Source of the DNA: JBAYZQ01 sp041672385
GTDB lineage: Bacteria > Spirochaetota > Spirochaetia > Sphaerochaetales > Sphaerochaetaceae
Assembly (NCBI GenBank): GCA_041672385.1
Contig: JBAYZQ010000131.1
Coordinates: 1-6,377, forward strand
Direction of reading: 5' to 3'
Length of the DNA: 6,377 nt
A program made the position numbers and the translations under genes. The notes beneath the pieces were generated by a model. The model was not told the DNA's origin. It did not search any database and saw only the letters and a list, made by a program, of their open reading frames with translations. Of this stretch, positions 5,871 to 6,377 are shown in pieces; the first letter of the stretch is position 1; each line of letters opens with the position of its first letter.

Positions 5871-6377
5871 TTCTCTTCTTCTTTGCTCATATCCTCAACT
5901 GGAAGATTAATAGTTATATCGGTGCCTACATTTACCCAACTAGTTACCTCTAGACCATATTGTTCACCAAACAATATTTTAATTCTTTGGTTTACATTTT
6001 GTAGGGCAATACCGCCTTCATTATTATTATTAACCATTTGATTGTTGTCTCTAATTACAAATTTTTTTCTTAGAGTTTTAGTAGTTTCTTCATCCATACC
6101 TACTCCATTATCTTTTACAACTATTAATAATCTGGAATCTAAAATCTCAACATTAATTAAAATTCTTCCTTTGCCACTTTTACATTCTAGACCATGTACA
6201 ATTGCATTTTCGACAATTGGTTGTAAGGTTAACTTTGGAATTTTTATTCTTAAAGCCTGTTCTTCACAGTTATCTAAAAAAGATAAATCCAAAGAAATTC
6301 TATCTCCAAAACGATACTGCTGTATAAAAAAATAGTTTTTAGTATTATCTAGTTCCATTGATAAAGGTACTAAATTT
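5867..6377 (-). CDS. YesM/LytS-type sensor histidine kinase, C-terminal part (N-terminus beyond right edge)
   Basis: The frame is open to the right edge: codons before the internal Met at 6358 read NLVPLS, which joins MELDNTKNYFFIQQYRFGDR as in YesM-family kinases, so 6358 is not the start. The 169 residues seen are the end of the His_kinase segment plus the HATPase_c domain: N-box LQPIVENAIVHG, G1 box DNGVGMDEE, G2-like GGIALQNVNQRI (the usual GIGL reads GIAL) and final GTDITINLPV. The phosphoacceptor His motif, membrane segments and extracellular sensor should lie upstream, outside the window. Such kinases autophosphorylate in response to extracellular signals and pass phosphate to a response regulator, commonly one with an AraC-type DNA-binding domain; none is visible here. 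The stop overlaps the next gene's start (ATGA), tying this kinase to the degenerate ABC protein. Control of the downstream sugar transporter is the likely task, by context. Confidence 0.92.
   Translation of the reverse strand, partial: NLVPLSMELDNTKNYFFIQQYRFGDRISLDLSFLDNCEEQALRIKIPKLTLQPIVENAIVHGLECKSGKGRILINVEILDSRLLIVVKDNGVGMDEETTKTLRKKFVIRDNNQMVNNNNEGGIALQNVNQRIKILFGEQYGLEVTSWVNVGTDITINLPVEDMSKEEEK

Noticed and set aside
5867..6358. Histidine kinase starting at the Met at 6358, as a short stand-alone ATPase-domain protein
   Set aside because: The frame remains open to the edge, and the residues before this Met (NLVPLS) continue the YesM-type kinase pattern, so it is an internal Met of a truncated gene.

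Overview
The window is a low-GC bacterial segment in which every supported gene lies on the minus strand. Read in the direction of transcription (high to low coordinates), the order is: the C-terminal part of a YesM/LytS-type sensor histidine kinase (cut by the right edge), a 486-residue protein shaped like a tandem sugar-transport ATPase but lacking nearly all ATP-handling residues, a 503-residue RbsA-like ATPase, a 339-residue RbsC-like permease, a 303-residue RbsB-like substrate-binding protein, and the N-terminal 236 codons of a ROK-family sugar kinase (cut by the left edge). No RNA genes, mobile elements, CRISPR arrays or plus-strand genes were found, and no stretch over 300 bases lacks a gene.

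The layout suggests two modules. The sensor kinase and the degenerate ABC protein overlap by 4 bases (ATGA) and should be translated together. A 121-bp gap then separates them from the uptake module of ATPase, permease, binding protein and kinase. Its genes are spaced 12, 55 and 68 bp apart. All three transporter genes have AGGAG-type ribosome binding sites. Small inverted repeats flank the binding-protein gene on both sides.

Working model (inference): a pentose- or hexose-type sugar is bound outside the membrane by the RbsB-like protein, imported by the RbsA/RbsC-like pair, and phosphorylated by the ROK kinase. The histidine kinase would sense the sugar or the transporter state. The ATPase-dead ABC-like protein may be a structural or regulatory partner, not a motor. 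A partner response regulator is not in view. The substrate cannot be fixed from sequence; several pocket positions differ from ribose-binding protein.

Organism: the DNA is AT-rich and uses standard TGG tryptophan codons. YesM-type kinases and CUT2 sugar transporters are common in Bacillota and Spirochaetota. The binding protein has an export signal with no lipobox cysteine, which fits a diderm such as a spirochaete better than a Gram-positive cell. This assignment is tentative.
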